Shown piece after piece: positions 1 to 8,221 of a stretch of DNA of 36,716 bases. Made by a program: the position numbers and the translations under genes. The notes beneath the pieces are model-generated. The model searched no databases and was not told the DNA's origin. It worked only from the letters and a program-made list of their open reading frames with translations. The stretch is from an uncultured Bacteroidales bacterium (lineage in GTDB: Bacteria > Bacteroidota > Bacteroidia > Bacteroidales > P3). Position 1 is the first letter of the stretch. Each line of letters starts with the position of its first letter. The stretch covers positions 1-36,716 of the forward strand of contig CALGCG010000089.1 of the NCBI GenBank assembly GCA_937884485.1. Direction: 5' to 3'.

Positions 1-83
1 ACTATATAAGAACTATATGTGAACGATATAAGAACTATATAAGAAGGGCCGAATCGGGGGCGAATCGGGGGCGAGTCGGGTGG
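1..83 (+). repeat. 11-bp-periodic composite repeat (AT units then GC units)
   Basis: Four 11-bp units related to ACTATATAAGA run from 1 to 44. After a short GGGCC junction come three 11-bp GC-rich units (GAATCGGGGGC twice, then GAGTCGGGTGG) at 51-83. The array begins at base 1, so it probably continues to the left of the window. The same two-part structure occurs at 22266-22430. It lies about 70 bp upstream of the -7 promoter element of the first phosphate transporter. No coding role is apparent. Confidence 0.8.
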
Positions 84-153
84 CTGCAGGAGGGGGTGGG
101 GAAACTTAACAATTTCTTAACCATTTCGTAACCGAATTGTAACATCGGGGTTG

Positions 154-161
154 TAATTTTG
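154..161 (+). promoter_or_regulatory. Bacteroidota-type -7 element for the first Na/Pi cotransporter
   Basis: TAATTTTG matches the Bacteroidota -7 consensus TAnnTTTG and ends 27 bp before the ATG at 189. No good TTTG -33 box is seen at the usual spacing. The element also argues against the upstream TTG start at 159, which would lie inside it. Confidence 0.6.
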
Positions 162-188
162 CGGTCGGAAAACAAAAAAAACAGTAAT

Positions 189-1874
189 ATGAGTTTTATA
201 GACATTGTTCTGATTATCATTAACTTCGCCGGAGCCTTGGCGGTGTTCCTCTTCGCTATGAAAATGATGAGCGAAGGATTGCAGAAGCTGGCCGGATCGA
301 AGATGAGGGCCGTGCTGGGCCGCATCACGAGCAAGCCGTTGAGCGGCATCCTGACGGGAGCCGCGGTGACGGGCGTCATCCAGAGTTCGTCGGCGACGAC
401 GGTGATGGTGGTGAGTTTTGTCAACGCCGGCATGCTGGCGCTGAAGGGCGCCATAGCCGTCATCATGGGCGCCAACATCGGCACCACGGCCACGGCGTGG
501 ATCATCACCTTCTTCGGCCTGGGCGGTGGCGACGGCGCTTTCAGCCTGCCGATGCTGCTCGGCATGCTGAGCCTGTTCTTCATCTTTGCCAAGAGCGACC
601 GCATGCAGTCCATCGGCCAGACGGTCATGGGTCTCACCATGCTGCTGGTGGGCATGGACCTGCTGCAGGCCGCCATGCCCAACCTCGAGGAGTATCCTGA
701 GCTGCTGGAGGCGCTGGCGTCGCTTGGCGCGTATGGATTCTGGTCGGTGCTGCTCTTCATTGTCGTGGGCGTGGTGCTCACCTGCCTGGTGCAGTCGTCG
801 TCGGCCATGATGGCCATCACGCTGCTGATGTGCTACAACGGCCTGCTCACCATCGATATGGCCATAGCCCTTGTGCTGGGCCAGAACATCGGCACCACCA
901 TCACGGCCAACCTGGCGGCCATGGTGACCAACACCGCGGGCAAGAGGGCCGCGCGTGCCCACCTGGTGTTCAACGTGGTGGGCGTGCTCCTGTCGCTGGT
1001 TGTGCTGCAGCCGATGACGTCGCTGGTGACCAGCGTCTTCCCCAACGACGTGCCCATGGCCATCACGCTGTTCCACACGGTGTTCAACGTGGGCAACACG
1101 CTGGTGCTGGTGTGGTTCATTCCGCAGATTGAGCGCCTGGTGGCCTGGATGGTGCCCGAGAGCAAAGAGGGGGGCGACGAGGTGTCCCGCCTCACCTACA
1201 TAGAGCCCACGCTGCTCTCCACCGCCGAGCTCAACCTGCAGAACGCCAAGAAGGAAATCGAGGTCTTCTCGGAGCGTGTGCTGCGCATGTACACCTTCCT
1301 GCCGGGGCTGCGCACCGCCGGCAACGAGGAGGAGTTCGACGCCACGATGCAGCGCATAGCCAAGTATGAGGACATCACCGACCGCATGGAGCAGGAGATC
1401 ACCAAGTTCCTGACCCGCGTGGGCAGCGGCGACCTCAGCCAGCATGCCTCCGAGCGCATAAGCACCATGCTCCGCGTCATCGACAACCTGGAGTCGATCG
1501 GCGACACCATCTACCAGATCTCCATGACCCGCCGCAACAAGCGCGAGGACGCCGTGCATTTCGACCAGAAGCTCAACGCCAACCTCGACCGCATGACCGA
1601 CCTCGTGCAGCAGGCCCTCGACGTGATGAACCAGAACCTGCACGACTACGACCACGTGAACCTCGACGCCGCCTATGCCGCCGAGCACAGGATCAACGCC
1701 TTCCGCGACCAGCTGCGCGCGCAGCACCTCGAGGACGTCAAGGCCGGCACCTACGACTATGCCATCGGCAATGCCTACTCCATCCTCTATGCCCTCTACG
1801 AGAAGCTGGGCGACTATGTCATCAATGTGTCGGAGGCGTTCGACAGTTCGCGCAAACACATGGCCGAGGGTTGA
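189..1874 (+). CDS. Na/Pi cotransporter family protein with PhoU-like C-terminal domain (copy 1)
   Basis: Inner-membrane protein of 561 residues of the NptA/YjbB type, expected to import (or export) phosphate with sodium. It has two inverted Na_Pi_cotrans repeats: QSSSAT at about 65-70 and GANIGTT at 94-100, then QSSSAM at about 202-207 and GQNIGTT at 231-237. The surrounding segments are strongly hydrophobic. Residues from about 350 to the end are helical and charged, as in PhoU. The ATG at 189 is preferred over the in-frame TTG at 159 because the latter overlaps the promoter, and because the paralogue at 1960 starts at the matching residue. The next gene is a tandem paralogue with parts that are almost identical at the DNA level. 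Direction of transport is not predictable from sequence. Confidence 0.93.
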   Translation: MSFIDIVLIIINFAGALAVFLFAMKMMSEGLQKLAGSKMRAVLGRITSKPLSGILTGAAVTGVIQSSSATTVMVVSFVNAGMLALKGAIAVIMGANIGTTATAWIITFFGLGGGDGAFSLPMLLGMLSLFFIFAKSDRMQSIGQTVMGLTMLLVGMDLLQAAMPNLEEYPELLEALASLGAYGFWSVLLFIVVGVVLTCLVQSSSAMMAITLLMCYNGLLTIDMAIALVLGQNIGTTITANLAAMVTNTAGKRAARAHLVFNVVGVLLSLVVLQPMTSLVTSVFPNDVPMAITLFHTVFNVGNTLVLVWFIPQIERLVAWMVPESKEGGDEVSRLTYIEPTLLSTAELNLQNAKKEIEVFSERVLRMYTFLPGLRTAGNEEEFDATMQRIAKYEDITDRMEQEITKFLTRVGSGDLSQHASERISTMLRVIDNLESIGDTIYQISMTRRNKREDAVHFDQKLNANLDRMTDLVQQALDVMNQNLHDYDHVNLDAAYAAEHRINAFRDQLRAQHLEDVKAGTYDYAIGNAYSILYALYEKLGDYVINVSEAFDSSRKHMAEG

Positions 1875-1920
1875 CGAAACGAAAAACTTAACAAAAATGT
1901 AACAATCCCGTGTCTCTTTT

Positions 1921-1953
1921 CTTCGTACTTTTGCAGTTTACAAAAGTACGAAG
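1921..1953 (+). promoter_or_regulatory. 13-bp perfect inverted repeat spanning the -7 element of the second Na/Pi cotransporter
   Basis: CTTCGTACTTTTG (1921-1933) is exactly complementary to CAAAAGTACGAAG (1941-1953), with a 7-base spacer. The left arm contains TACTTTTG (1926-1933), a full match to the TAnnTTTG -7 consensus. The expected transcription start is in or near the spacer, so most of the left arm would not be transcribed. This favours a DNA operator over an RNA hairpin. The gene's ATG is at 1960. Copy 1 has no equivalent palindrome. Confidence 0.7.
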
Positions 1954-1959
1954 AGAGAC

Positions 1960-3699
1960 ATGAGTATTGTTGATATTATATTGATAGTCATCAATTTCGC
2001 AGGAGCCCTGGCGGTTTTCCTGTTTGCCATGAAATTGATGAGCGAGGGCTTGCAGAAGATTGCGGGCTCGAAGATGAGGGCTGTGCTGCGCCGTTTCACG
2101 GGCAAGCCGTTGAGCGGCATCCTGACGGGCACGGTGGTGACGGCGGCCATACAGAGTTCGTCGGCCACGACGGTGATGGTGGTCAGCTTTGTCAACGCCG
2201 GGCTGCTGTCGCTGGCAGGCGCCGTGGCGGTCATCATGGGCGCCAATATCGGCACCACGGTGACGGCGTGGATCATCACCCTTTTCGGCCTTGGCGAGAG
2301 TGCCGGGGGCTTCAGCCTGCCGATGCTGCTGGCTACGGTGAGTCTCTTCTTCATCTTCTCCGGCAAGGACCGCATGAAGTCCATCGGCCAGACGGTCATC
2401 GGCCTGGCGCTGCTGCTCATAGGCATGGAGCTGCTGCAGCGTCCCATGGCCCACCTCGACCAATATCCGGGATTCCTGCAGGCTCTGGCCACGCTGAGCG
2501 AATACGGCTTCTGGTCCATCCTGCTCTTCATAGCCATAGGTGCCGCGCTCACGTGTGTGGTGCAGTCGTCGTCGGCCATGATGGCCATCACGTTGCTGAT
2601 GTGCTACAACGGCCTGATCACCATCGATATGGCCATAGCCCTTGTGCTGGGCCAGAACATCGGCACCACCATCACGGCCAACCTGGCGGCCATGGTGGCC
2701 AACACCGCGGGCAAGAAGGCCGCGCGTGCCCACCTGGTGTTCAACGTGGTGGGTGTCATCATTACCCTCATCGTCTTCTCGCCGCTGATGCGCTTCATCG
2801 CCTACCTGACGGAGCACCTGACCGGCTGCAGCCCCTATATGGACGCCGCCGCCGCGGGCTACAACCCCGAGTCGGTGCCGCTGGCCATCTCGCTCTTCCA
2901 CACCGTCTTCAATGTGGGCAACACCATCATCCTGGCGTTCTTCATTCCGCAGATACTGAAGATTGTGGACTGGATGGTGAAGTCGAAGGCCCAGGAGGAC
3001 AGCGAGGACGAATTCCGCCTCACCTATATCGAGGGCAACTGGCTCTCCACCGCCGAGCTCAACCTGCAGAGCGCCAAGAGCGAGATCGAGGACTTCTCGA
3101 AGCGTGTGCTGCGCATGTATACCTTCCTGCCGGGGCTGCGCACCGCCAAGGACGAGGAGGAGTTTGCCTCCATCATGGCCCGCATAGCCAAGTATGAAAG
3201 CATCACCGACCGCATGGAGCAGGAGATTACAAAGTTCCTCACGCGCGTGGGCAGCGGCGACGTCAGCGAGCATGCGTCGGAGCGCATCAGCACCATGTTG
3301 CGCGTGATAGACAACCTGGAGTCCATCGGCGACATTATCTATCAGATTGCCATGACGCGCCAGAACAAGCGCGAGGACGCCGTGCATTTCGATGCCGGCC
3401 TCAATGCCAATCTCGACCACATGACCGACCTTGTGCAGCATGCCCTCGATGTGATGGACCGCAACCTGCACGACTATGACCACGTGGACCTCGACGCTGC
3501 CTATGCCGCCGAGCATGAAATCAACGCCTTCCGCGACCGTCTGCGTTCGCAGCACCTCGACGCGCTGAAGCTGGGCGTCTACGATTACGCCATAGGCAAT
3601 GCCTACAGCAGCCTTTATGCGCAGTATGAGAAACTGGGCGACTATGTCATCAACGTCAGCGAGGCCATCGACGGCAGTCGGAAACACAGCGAGGATTAA
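1960..3699 (+). CDS. Na/Pi cotransporter family protein with PhoU-like C-terminal domain (copy 2)
   Basis: Tandem paralogue of the gene at 189 (579 residues), with the same two membrane repeats (QSSSAT then QSSSAM; GANIGTT then GQNIGTT) and a PhoU-like C-terminal region. It is longer mainly through an insert in the loop after the second repeat (around SPLMRFIAYLTEHLTG and the residues that follow). The gene has its own promoter, placed within a 13-bp palindrome, so the two copies may be regulated differently. Several stretches match copy 1 almost base for base, notably 2559-2757 against 789-988. Function as for copy 1: probable sodium-dependent phosphate transport across the inner membrane. 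Confidence 0.93.
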   Translation: MSIVDIILIVINFAGALAVFLFAMKLMSEGLQKIAGSKMRAVLRRFTGKPLSGILTGTVVTAAIQSSSATTVMVVSFVNAGLLSLAGAVAVIMGANIGTTVTAWIITLFGLGESAGGFSLPMLLATVSLFFIFSGKDRMKSIGQTVIGLALLLIGMELLQRPMAHLDQYPGFLQALATLSEYGFWSILLFIAIGAALTCVVQSSSAMMAITLLMCYNGLITIDMAIALVLGQNIGTTITANLAAMVANTAGKKAARAHLVFNVVGVIITLIVFSPLMRFIAYLTEHLTGCSPYMDAAAAGYNPESVPLAISLFHTVFNVGNTIILAFFIPQILKIVDWMVKSKAQEDSEDEFRLTYIEGNWLSTAELNLQSAKSEIEDFSKRVLRMYTFLPGLRTAKDEEEFASIMARIAKYESITDRMEQEITKFLTRVGSGDVSEHASERISTMLRVIDNLESIGDIIYQIAMTRQNKREDAVHFDAGLNANLDHMTDLVQHALDVMDRNLHDYDHVDLDAAYAAEHEINAFRDRLRSQHLDALKLGVYDYAIGNAYSSLYAQYEKLGDYVINVSEAIDGSRKHSED

Positions 3700-3738
3700 T
3701 GCATGCGCAAGCCTCCCTGGCCGCAAGCACGCTGAGGA

Positions 3739-5079
3739 TTAATTACTTCCTGTCACCCGGCGGTATTCGGCCAGATAGATGAGATATTGGGTGCGAGCCT
3801 CGATGCAGTCGCTTTCAGCTTGCTGGCGTTTAGCCTGGGCCTCAAGAAGTTCGGAGAGGGGTATTATATTGACACTATACCGGTTTTGAGCCACACGTAG
3901 CTGTTCCTCGGCGGCGGCCAGGGCTTGTTTGGAGGAAGTAATAAGGGCGCAGCCAGATTCGACGTTATAGATGGCCTGTTGCACCTCGAGGCGTAGCAGG
4001 TCCGTGTTCTTTTCCTGCTCTAGACGGCTGTTTTGTGCCTCAAGTTTTGCCTTGCGGATTTCGTAACTTCCCCGCCACCATTGGGTGATGGGTACTGAAA
4101 GTGAAATGGCCAGCACGGGGGTATGAATGTCGAAGGTTTTGTCGATGGGAATCTCCACCGGAGGAGTGATGGGAATTGCCCCCAGCTGGGAGAGCGTGAG
4201 ACCGCCTTGCAGAGTGATGTTGCCCACCCAATTGTATCCAAGCCCCACTCCGAGTGTAGGCAGATAGTCTGCGCGTTTCATTTTTACCTGCAGGTCGGCA
4301 GCGTCGACAGCGAGCTGTAGAAGCCTCAGTTCGGGGCGGGATGAGAAATCAGGACTAAACGACGGGGGATTGACGCTGGGGAGAGAGGTGTCAGGCAGAA
4401 GGATAGTCTTGTCGGAAGGGACACCGACGAGCTGGGAGAGCGACAAACGACAAAGGGTGACGCCGCCCTGAGTACGGAGCCTCTGGTAGGCGAGGTTGCT
4501 GCGGGCCGAGGAGACCTGCAGCAGGTCATAATCGGTAGCCATGCCGGCAGCGACGCTACTTTCCACCTGGAAGAAGAGGGTGTCGAGATTGTGGCAATAC
4601 TCTTCGAGCAGTCGTTCCTTGCTGAGCACTGCGACATAGGTCCAGTAGGCATTCTCCACCTCGGCGAGGGTCTGAGCCTGCTGTTGGCGTTGTTGCTCTT
4701 TCGCCACCTCCACGCCCACCTTGGTCAGTCGGTGACCGTTTATAATCTTGCCGCCGGCAAAGAGGGGTTGTTTCAGCGTGAAGCCACACATGTAGGCTCC
4801 ATGCATGAGCATGTCGATGTTGCCCATGGGGCTGTCGAGCAGACGCTGGTCTTCGGTATACATCACCGTGGCCGAACCGTCGACCTGCGGGAAGAAATTG
4901 GTGATCATTGAGTTGCGAGTCAGTTCGGCCTGTTGGAGCGCATTGTTGCTGCGCTGCATGTTTTGGCTGTATTTGAGTGCGCGTTTGCGGCACTGGTCGA
5001 TGTCGAGGCGCAAGGTGTCCTGCGCCCCGACCGACAACAGTGAGAAAAATGTGAGAAAAATGCAAGATATTTTCTTCAT
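3739..5079 (-). CDS. TolC family outer-membrane efflux protein
   Basis: 446-residue outer-membrane channel (OEP family) and the third gene of an RND operon. The N terminus MKKISCIFLTFFSLLSVGAQ is a signal peptide without a lipobox cysteine. Two related halves carry the usual long amphipathic helices (about 30-200 and 250-440), with Q/A/E-rich heptads such as AQTLAEVENAYWTYVAVLSK and QAKRQQAESDC. The length is normal for the family. Its ATG overlaps the pump stop codon by four bases (ATGA), implying translational coupling. It should form the outer-membrane exit duct for the pump and the lipoprotein adaptor encoded just upstream. Confidence 0.92.
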   Translation of the reverse strand: MKKISCIFLTFFSLLSVGAQDTLRLDIDQCRKRALKYSQNMQRSNNALQQAELTRNSMITNFFPQVDGSATVMYTEDQRLLDSPMGNIDMLMHGAYMCGFTLKQPLFAGGKIINGHRLTKVGVEVAKEQQRQQQAQTLAEVENAYWTYVAVLSKERLLEEYCHNLDTLFFQVESSVAAGMATDYDLLQVSSARSNLAYQRLRTQGGVTLCRLSLSQLVGVPSDKTILLPDTSLPSVNPPSFSPDFSSRPELRLLQLAVDAADLQVKMKRADYLPTLGVGLGYNWVGNITLQGGLTLSQLGAIPITPPVEIPIDKTFDIHTPVLAISLSVPITQWWRGSYEIRKAKLEAQNSRLEQEKNTDLLRLEVQQAIYNVESGCALITSSKQALAAAEEQLRVAQNRYSVNIIPLSELLEAQAKRQQAESDCIEARTQYLIYLAEYRRVTGSN

Positions 5080-8000
5080 GACAAGGTCTCTTTTTTAATT
5101 CCGAAAAAAGTTATATAGAGGAAGGGTAAGAAAATAAGAGTCGCCAGTGTGCCCACAGCGAGGCCGCCCATGGTGGCGACGGCCAGCGAGCCGTACATGG
5201 CGTCGGGGATGAGGGGTATCATGCCGGCGATGGTGGTGAGCGAGGCCATCAATACGGGACGTGTGCGCGAGATGGTGGCCTGCATCACAGCCTCGAAACG
5301 TGGCATGCCCGAGGCAATCAGACGGTCGGTCTCGTCGATGAGGACAATGGAGTTTTTAATCATCATGCCCAGCATGCCGATGAGGCTGATGGCTACCATG
5401 AAAGTGAATGCCTTGCCGGAGAGGAGCAGTGCAGGGACAATGCCACACACCATGAATGGCAGACAAAGGAGTATGATGGCCAGCTTCTTCCATGAATTGA
5501 ACAGCAGCAGGAGGATGACTATCATGAGAAACACGCCGATGATGCTCTTCAGGAGTACGGACATGATGCCTTCGATGGCTGATTTCTGAGTGCCGATCCA
5601 CTCTCGGTCATATCCGGGAGGGAGGGGAATGGCGTTGACGGCGTCGCGGATGTCGTTCAAGGCACGCCAGGAGGTGGCCTCCCTGACATCCGGATTGGGG
5701 TCGCACTCCACTTCGATGGCACGGCGTCCGTTCACGCGATGAATGTTATTCTCCTCCCACACGAGACCGATGCTGTCGGCCACGGCGCCGACAGGCACCG
5801 TGCGGAAGAACTCGTCGCCAGCCTCGTTCCTGCTACTGCTCATCAGTTTGGCCAAGGACATGTCGCCAAAGCGGATATTCAGCGCAGTCCATACCGGTGC
5901 CGAGGAGAGGTTTTCTATGCGTGAGCCGTCGCTGTTGCGTACCATCAAGCGCACGATGTGCCTCTCGTCGAGAGTCTGGATAAGGCCGATAGGCATGCCA
6001 TCGGTGGCAGCGGCAAGGGCATTGGCGACGTCGGAACGGCTGATGTTGGCAGCAAGGGCGTTCTCTCGGTTGAAAGCTACAGAGAGTTTTCGGCTGCGCT
6101 CGCCCCAGTCGTTCTGGACGGAATAGGCATCGACGTAAGAACTCTTTCTCATTATCTCTTCGGCCCGTGTGGCCAGTTGCCGAAGCACTGCTGGGTCAGG
6201 GCCGCTGAACCGCACCTCGATGGGGTGGGAGGTGGCCACCGACATGTTGTATTTCCGGAAGCGAATATAAACATCGGGATAGTCGGTACGCAGTCGGCGA
6301 CGTATTTCAGGCAGAGCTTTCTCTAACTCTTTGGGTGACGTGAAATCAACCATCAACTCGCCATAGCGGCTGCCACCTGCCGTCATCGGACGCACCAGGC
6401 AGTAGTGTGCTGGAGCGCTGCCTTGACTGGCGGTGACACGCGTGATATTGTTGTCGCATCGCAGTTCACCGGTCATCTTTAACAGATTGTCGCGCACGTC
6501 GTCGGCATTGGCGCTCTCGGGCCAGAAGCATTCGACAACCACCTGGTTGTACTCGAAGTCGGGGAAGAAATTATTGCGTATGGTGAAAAATCCCAATGCA
6601 GCCCCGCCGACAAGCACCACGGCAACGGCGATGGTGATAATCTTGTGAGCGGCCAGCAAGGTGACCGTGCGGCGCACAAAAGAGGAGAACTTGTCCATCA
6701 GGGGACTTTCCTTTTTCTTCCTGCCGCGCCACCAGCGACTGTCGCCCCAGGCTGCAGTGCAGACGGGTACTTGCACCATGGCCAGCAGCCAGCTGACCAG
6801 CAAGCTTGCACACAGCACCTTGAAGAGGTCGGAGGCATATTCTGCGATGGTCCCCTTGCTAAGGTAGACACCGATGAATGCCAATATGGCGATAAGGGTT
6901 GCCGCCAAAAGGGGCCAAGCGGTGTTGTGTACCGTCCGGTAGAGATAAACGTGGTGCGACAGTCTTCGCTTTCGGTCGTTCATGATGCCGTCGATAATCA
7001 CCACAGCATTGTCCACCAGCATGCCCATGGCGACGATGAAGGCTCCGAGTGACATGCGTTGCAGCGTAGTACCCCATGCCGAAAGGATAGGGAACGACAT
7101 CAGGATGGTGAGTATCAGTCCGAAGCCAACAATCAAGCCGCTGCGCCAGCCTACAAACAATATCAGAATCAAAATGACAATCAGCACCGACTCCACCACG
7201 TTCATGGCAAAACCGCCGATGGCGCCACGCACCTTGTCGGGCTGGAAGTATATCTTGGTCATGTCGAGGCCAGCAGGCACATTCTGCATCACACGTTGCA
7301 GGTGGTTGTCGACAGCGCGTCCCACGTCGGGCACCACGGCATCGGTCTCCAGTGCCACACAGATAGCCAAAGCCGGCCGCCCGTCGATGAAGAATCCGCC
7401 TGTCTGAGGCTCGTCATAGTCAAGGCTGATGCTCTGCACCACGTCGCCCAACCTCACGGCCTTGCCCTGCGGGGTGGTGAGCAGCAAGTCGGCAATTTCC
7501 TCCACCGAACTCTCCTCGCCCGATACGCGCAGTGTGTAGAGTCTCTCGCCGGCATCCATCCTGCCGGCGGAGAGGGGCTTGCCAATGCCTTGCAGGGTTA
7601 GCATCAGTTGTGTGGGCAGCATGCCGTTGGCGGCCAGGCGGTCTTTGTCCACTGTGATGTTGATGCTTTGGCTGCGCACCCCCGCGATATTGACGCGCTT
7701 CACGCCGTCAACCTCCAGCAGACGGTTGCGGATGAGTTTGGCATAGCGTAGCATCTCTTCGTAACTGTGACCGTCGCCGGTAAGGGCGTACATGATACCG
7801 TAGACATCCATCATGTCGTCTACCACGATAGGGTCGTAGCTGCCCTGAGGAAGGCTGGAAGAGAAGTCGCGCACTTTGCGACGCAGCAGGTCGAACTGCT
7901 GTTCCATGTCGGACGGTTCCATCTCGTCGTTGAACTCCACCGTGAACACAGCGGCATCTTCGCTGCAGGTGGTGCGGATTTCCTTGATGTTGGGCAGTGT

Positions 8001-8219
8001 GTTCAGCTGTTCCTCCACCATCTGTGCCACCGCCAGCTCCACCTCGTGGGCAGTAGCTCCTGGATAGGGCACCACCACAGTGGCTTGACGTCCGTAGATG
8101 GCTGGGTCTTCGAGTTTGGGCATCTGGAGGAAACTGACGACGCCTAACAATGCCAGTATGATAATCAACGACCAAAACAAAAGCCGTCGCTGCATAAAAA
8201 ATTTTGTCAGTCGTTCCAT
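5076..8219 (-). CDS. Efflux RND transporter permease subunit
   Basis: 1047-residue inner-membrane RND pump (AcrB/MexB superfamily), driven by the proton gradient. An N-terminal membrane helix (about 13-31) leads to MPKLEDPAIYGRQATVVVPY and a large periplasmic domain. A block of membrane helices follows (about 335-500), then a second helix at about 527-550, a second periplasmic domain and a final helix block. The proton-relay segment in TM4 reads GMLVDNAVVIIDG, so one Asp (D403) is kept and its neighbour is Asn (N404). The TM10 lysine is present (K955 in MMIKNSIVLID). It starts 2 bp after the adaptor and overlaps the TolC start. Substrate is unknown; the sequence looks like a hydrophobe/drug-type pump rather than a metal pump (which has VDAAI). 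Confidence 0.95.
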   Translation of the reverse strand: MERLTKFFMQRRLLFWSLIIILALLGVVSFLQMPKLEDPAIYGRQATVVVPYPGATAHEVELAVAQMVEEQLNTLPNIKEIRTTCSEDAAVFTVEFNDEMEPSDMEQQFDLLRRKVRDFSSSLPQGSYDPIVVDDMMDVYGIMYALTGDGHSYEEMLRYAKLIRNRLLEVDGVKRVNIAGVRSQSINITVDKDRLAANGMLPTQLMLTLQGIGKPLSAGRMDAGERLYTLRVSGEESSVEEIADLLLTTPQGKAVRLGDVVQSISLDYDEPQTGGFFIDGRPALAICVALETDAVVPDVGRAVDNHLQRVMQNVPAGLDMTKIYFQPDKVRGAIGGFAMNVVESVLIVILILILFVGWRSGLIVGFGLILTILMSFPILSAWGTTLQRMSLGAFIVAMGMLVDNAVVIIDGIMNDRKRRLSHHVYLYRTVHNTAWPLLAATLIAILAFIGVYLSKGTIAEYASDLFKVLCASLLVSWLLAMVQVPVCTAAWGDSRWWRGRKKKESPLMDKFSSFVRRTVTLLAAHKIITIAVAVVLVGGAALGFFTIRNNFFPDFEYNQVVVECFWPESANADDVRDNLLKMTGELRCDNNITRVTASQGSAPAHYCLVRPMTAGGSRYGELMVDFTSPKELEKALPEIRRRLRTDYPDVYIRFRKYNMSVATSHPIEVRFSGPDPAVLRQLATRAEEIMRKSSYVDAYSVQNDWGERSRKLSVAFNRENALAANISRSDVANALAAATDGMPIGLIQTLDERHIVRLMVRNSDGSRIENLSSAPVWTALNIRFGDMSLAKLMSSSRNEAGDEFFRTVPVGAVADSIGLVWEENNIHRVNGRRAIEVECDPNPDVREATSWRALNDIRDAVNAIPLPPGYDREWIGTQKSAIEGIMSVLLKSIIGVFLMIVILLLLFNSWKKLAIILLCLPFMVCGIVPALLLSGKAFTFMVAISLIGMLGMMIKNSIVLIDETDRLIASGMPRFEAVMQATISRTRPVLMASLTTIAGMIPLIPDAMYGSLAVATMGGLAVGTLATLIFLPFLYITFFGIKKETLS

Positions 8220-8221
8220 GG

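Noticed and set aside
1..50. NrdR-type boxes (ACTATATGTG-like units)
   Set aside because: The similarity is only to the AT-rich core, the units are part of an 11-bp array, and no nrd gene is adjacent.
117..1859. Long minus-strand frames opposite both phosphate transporters
   Set aside because: Histidine- and glutamine-rich shadow translations; the plus-strand genes have clear Na/Pi motifs.
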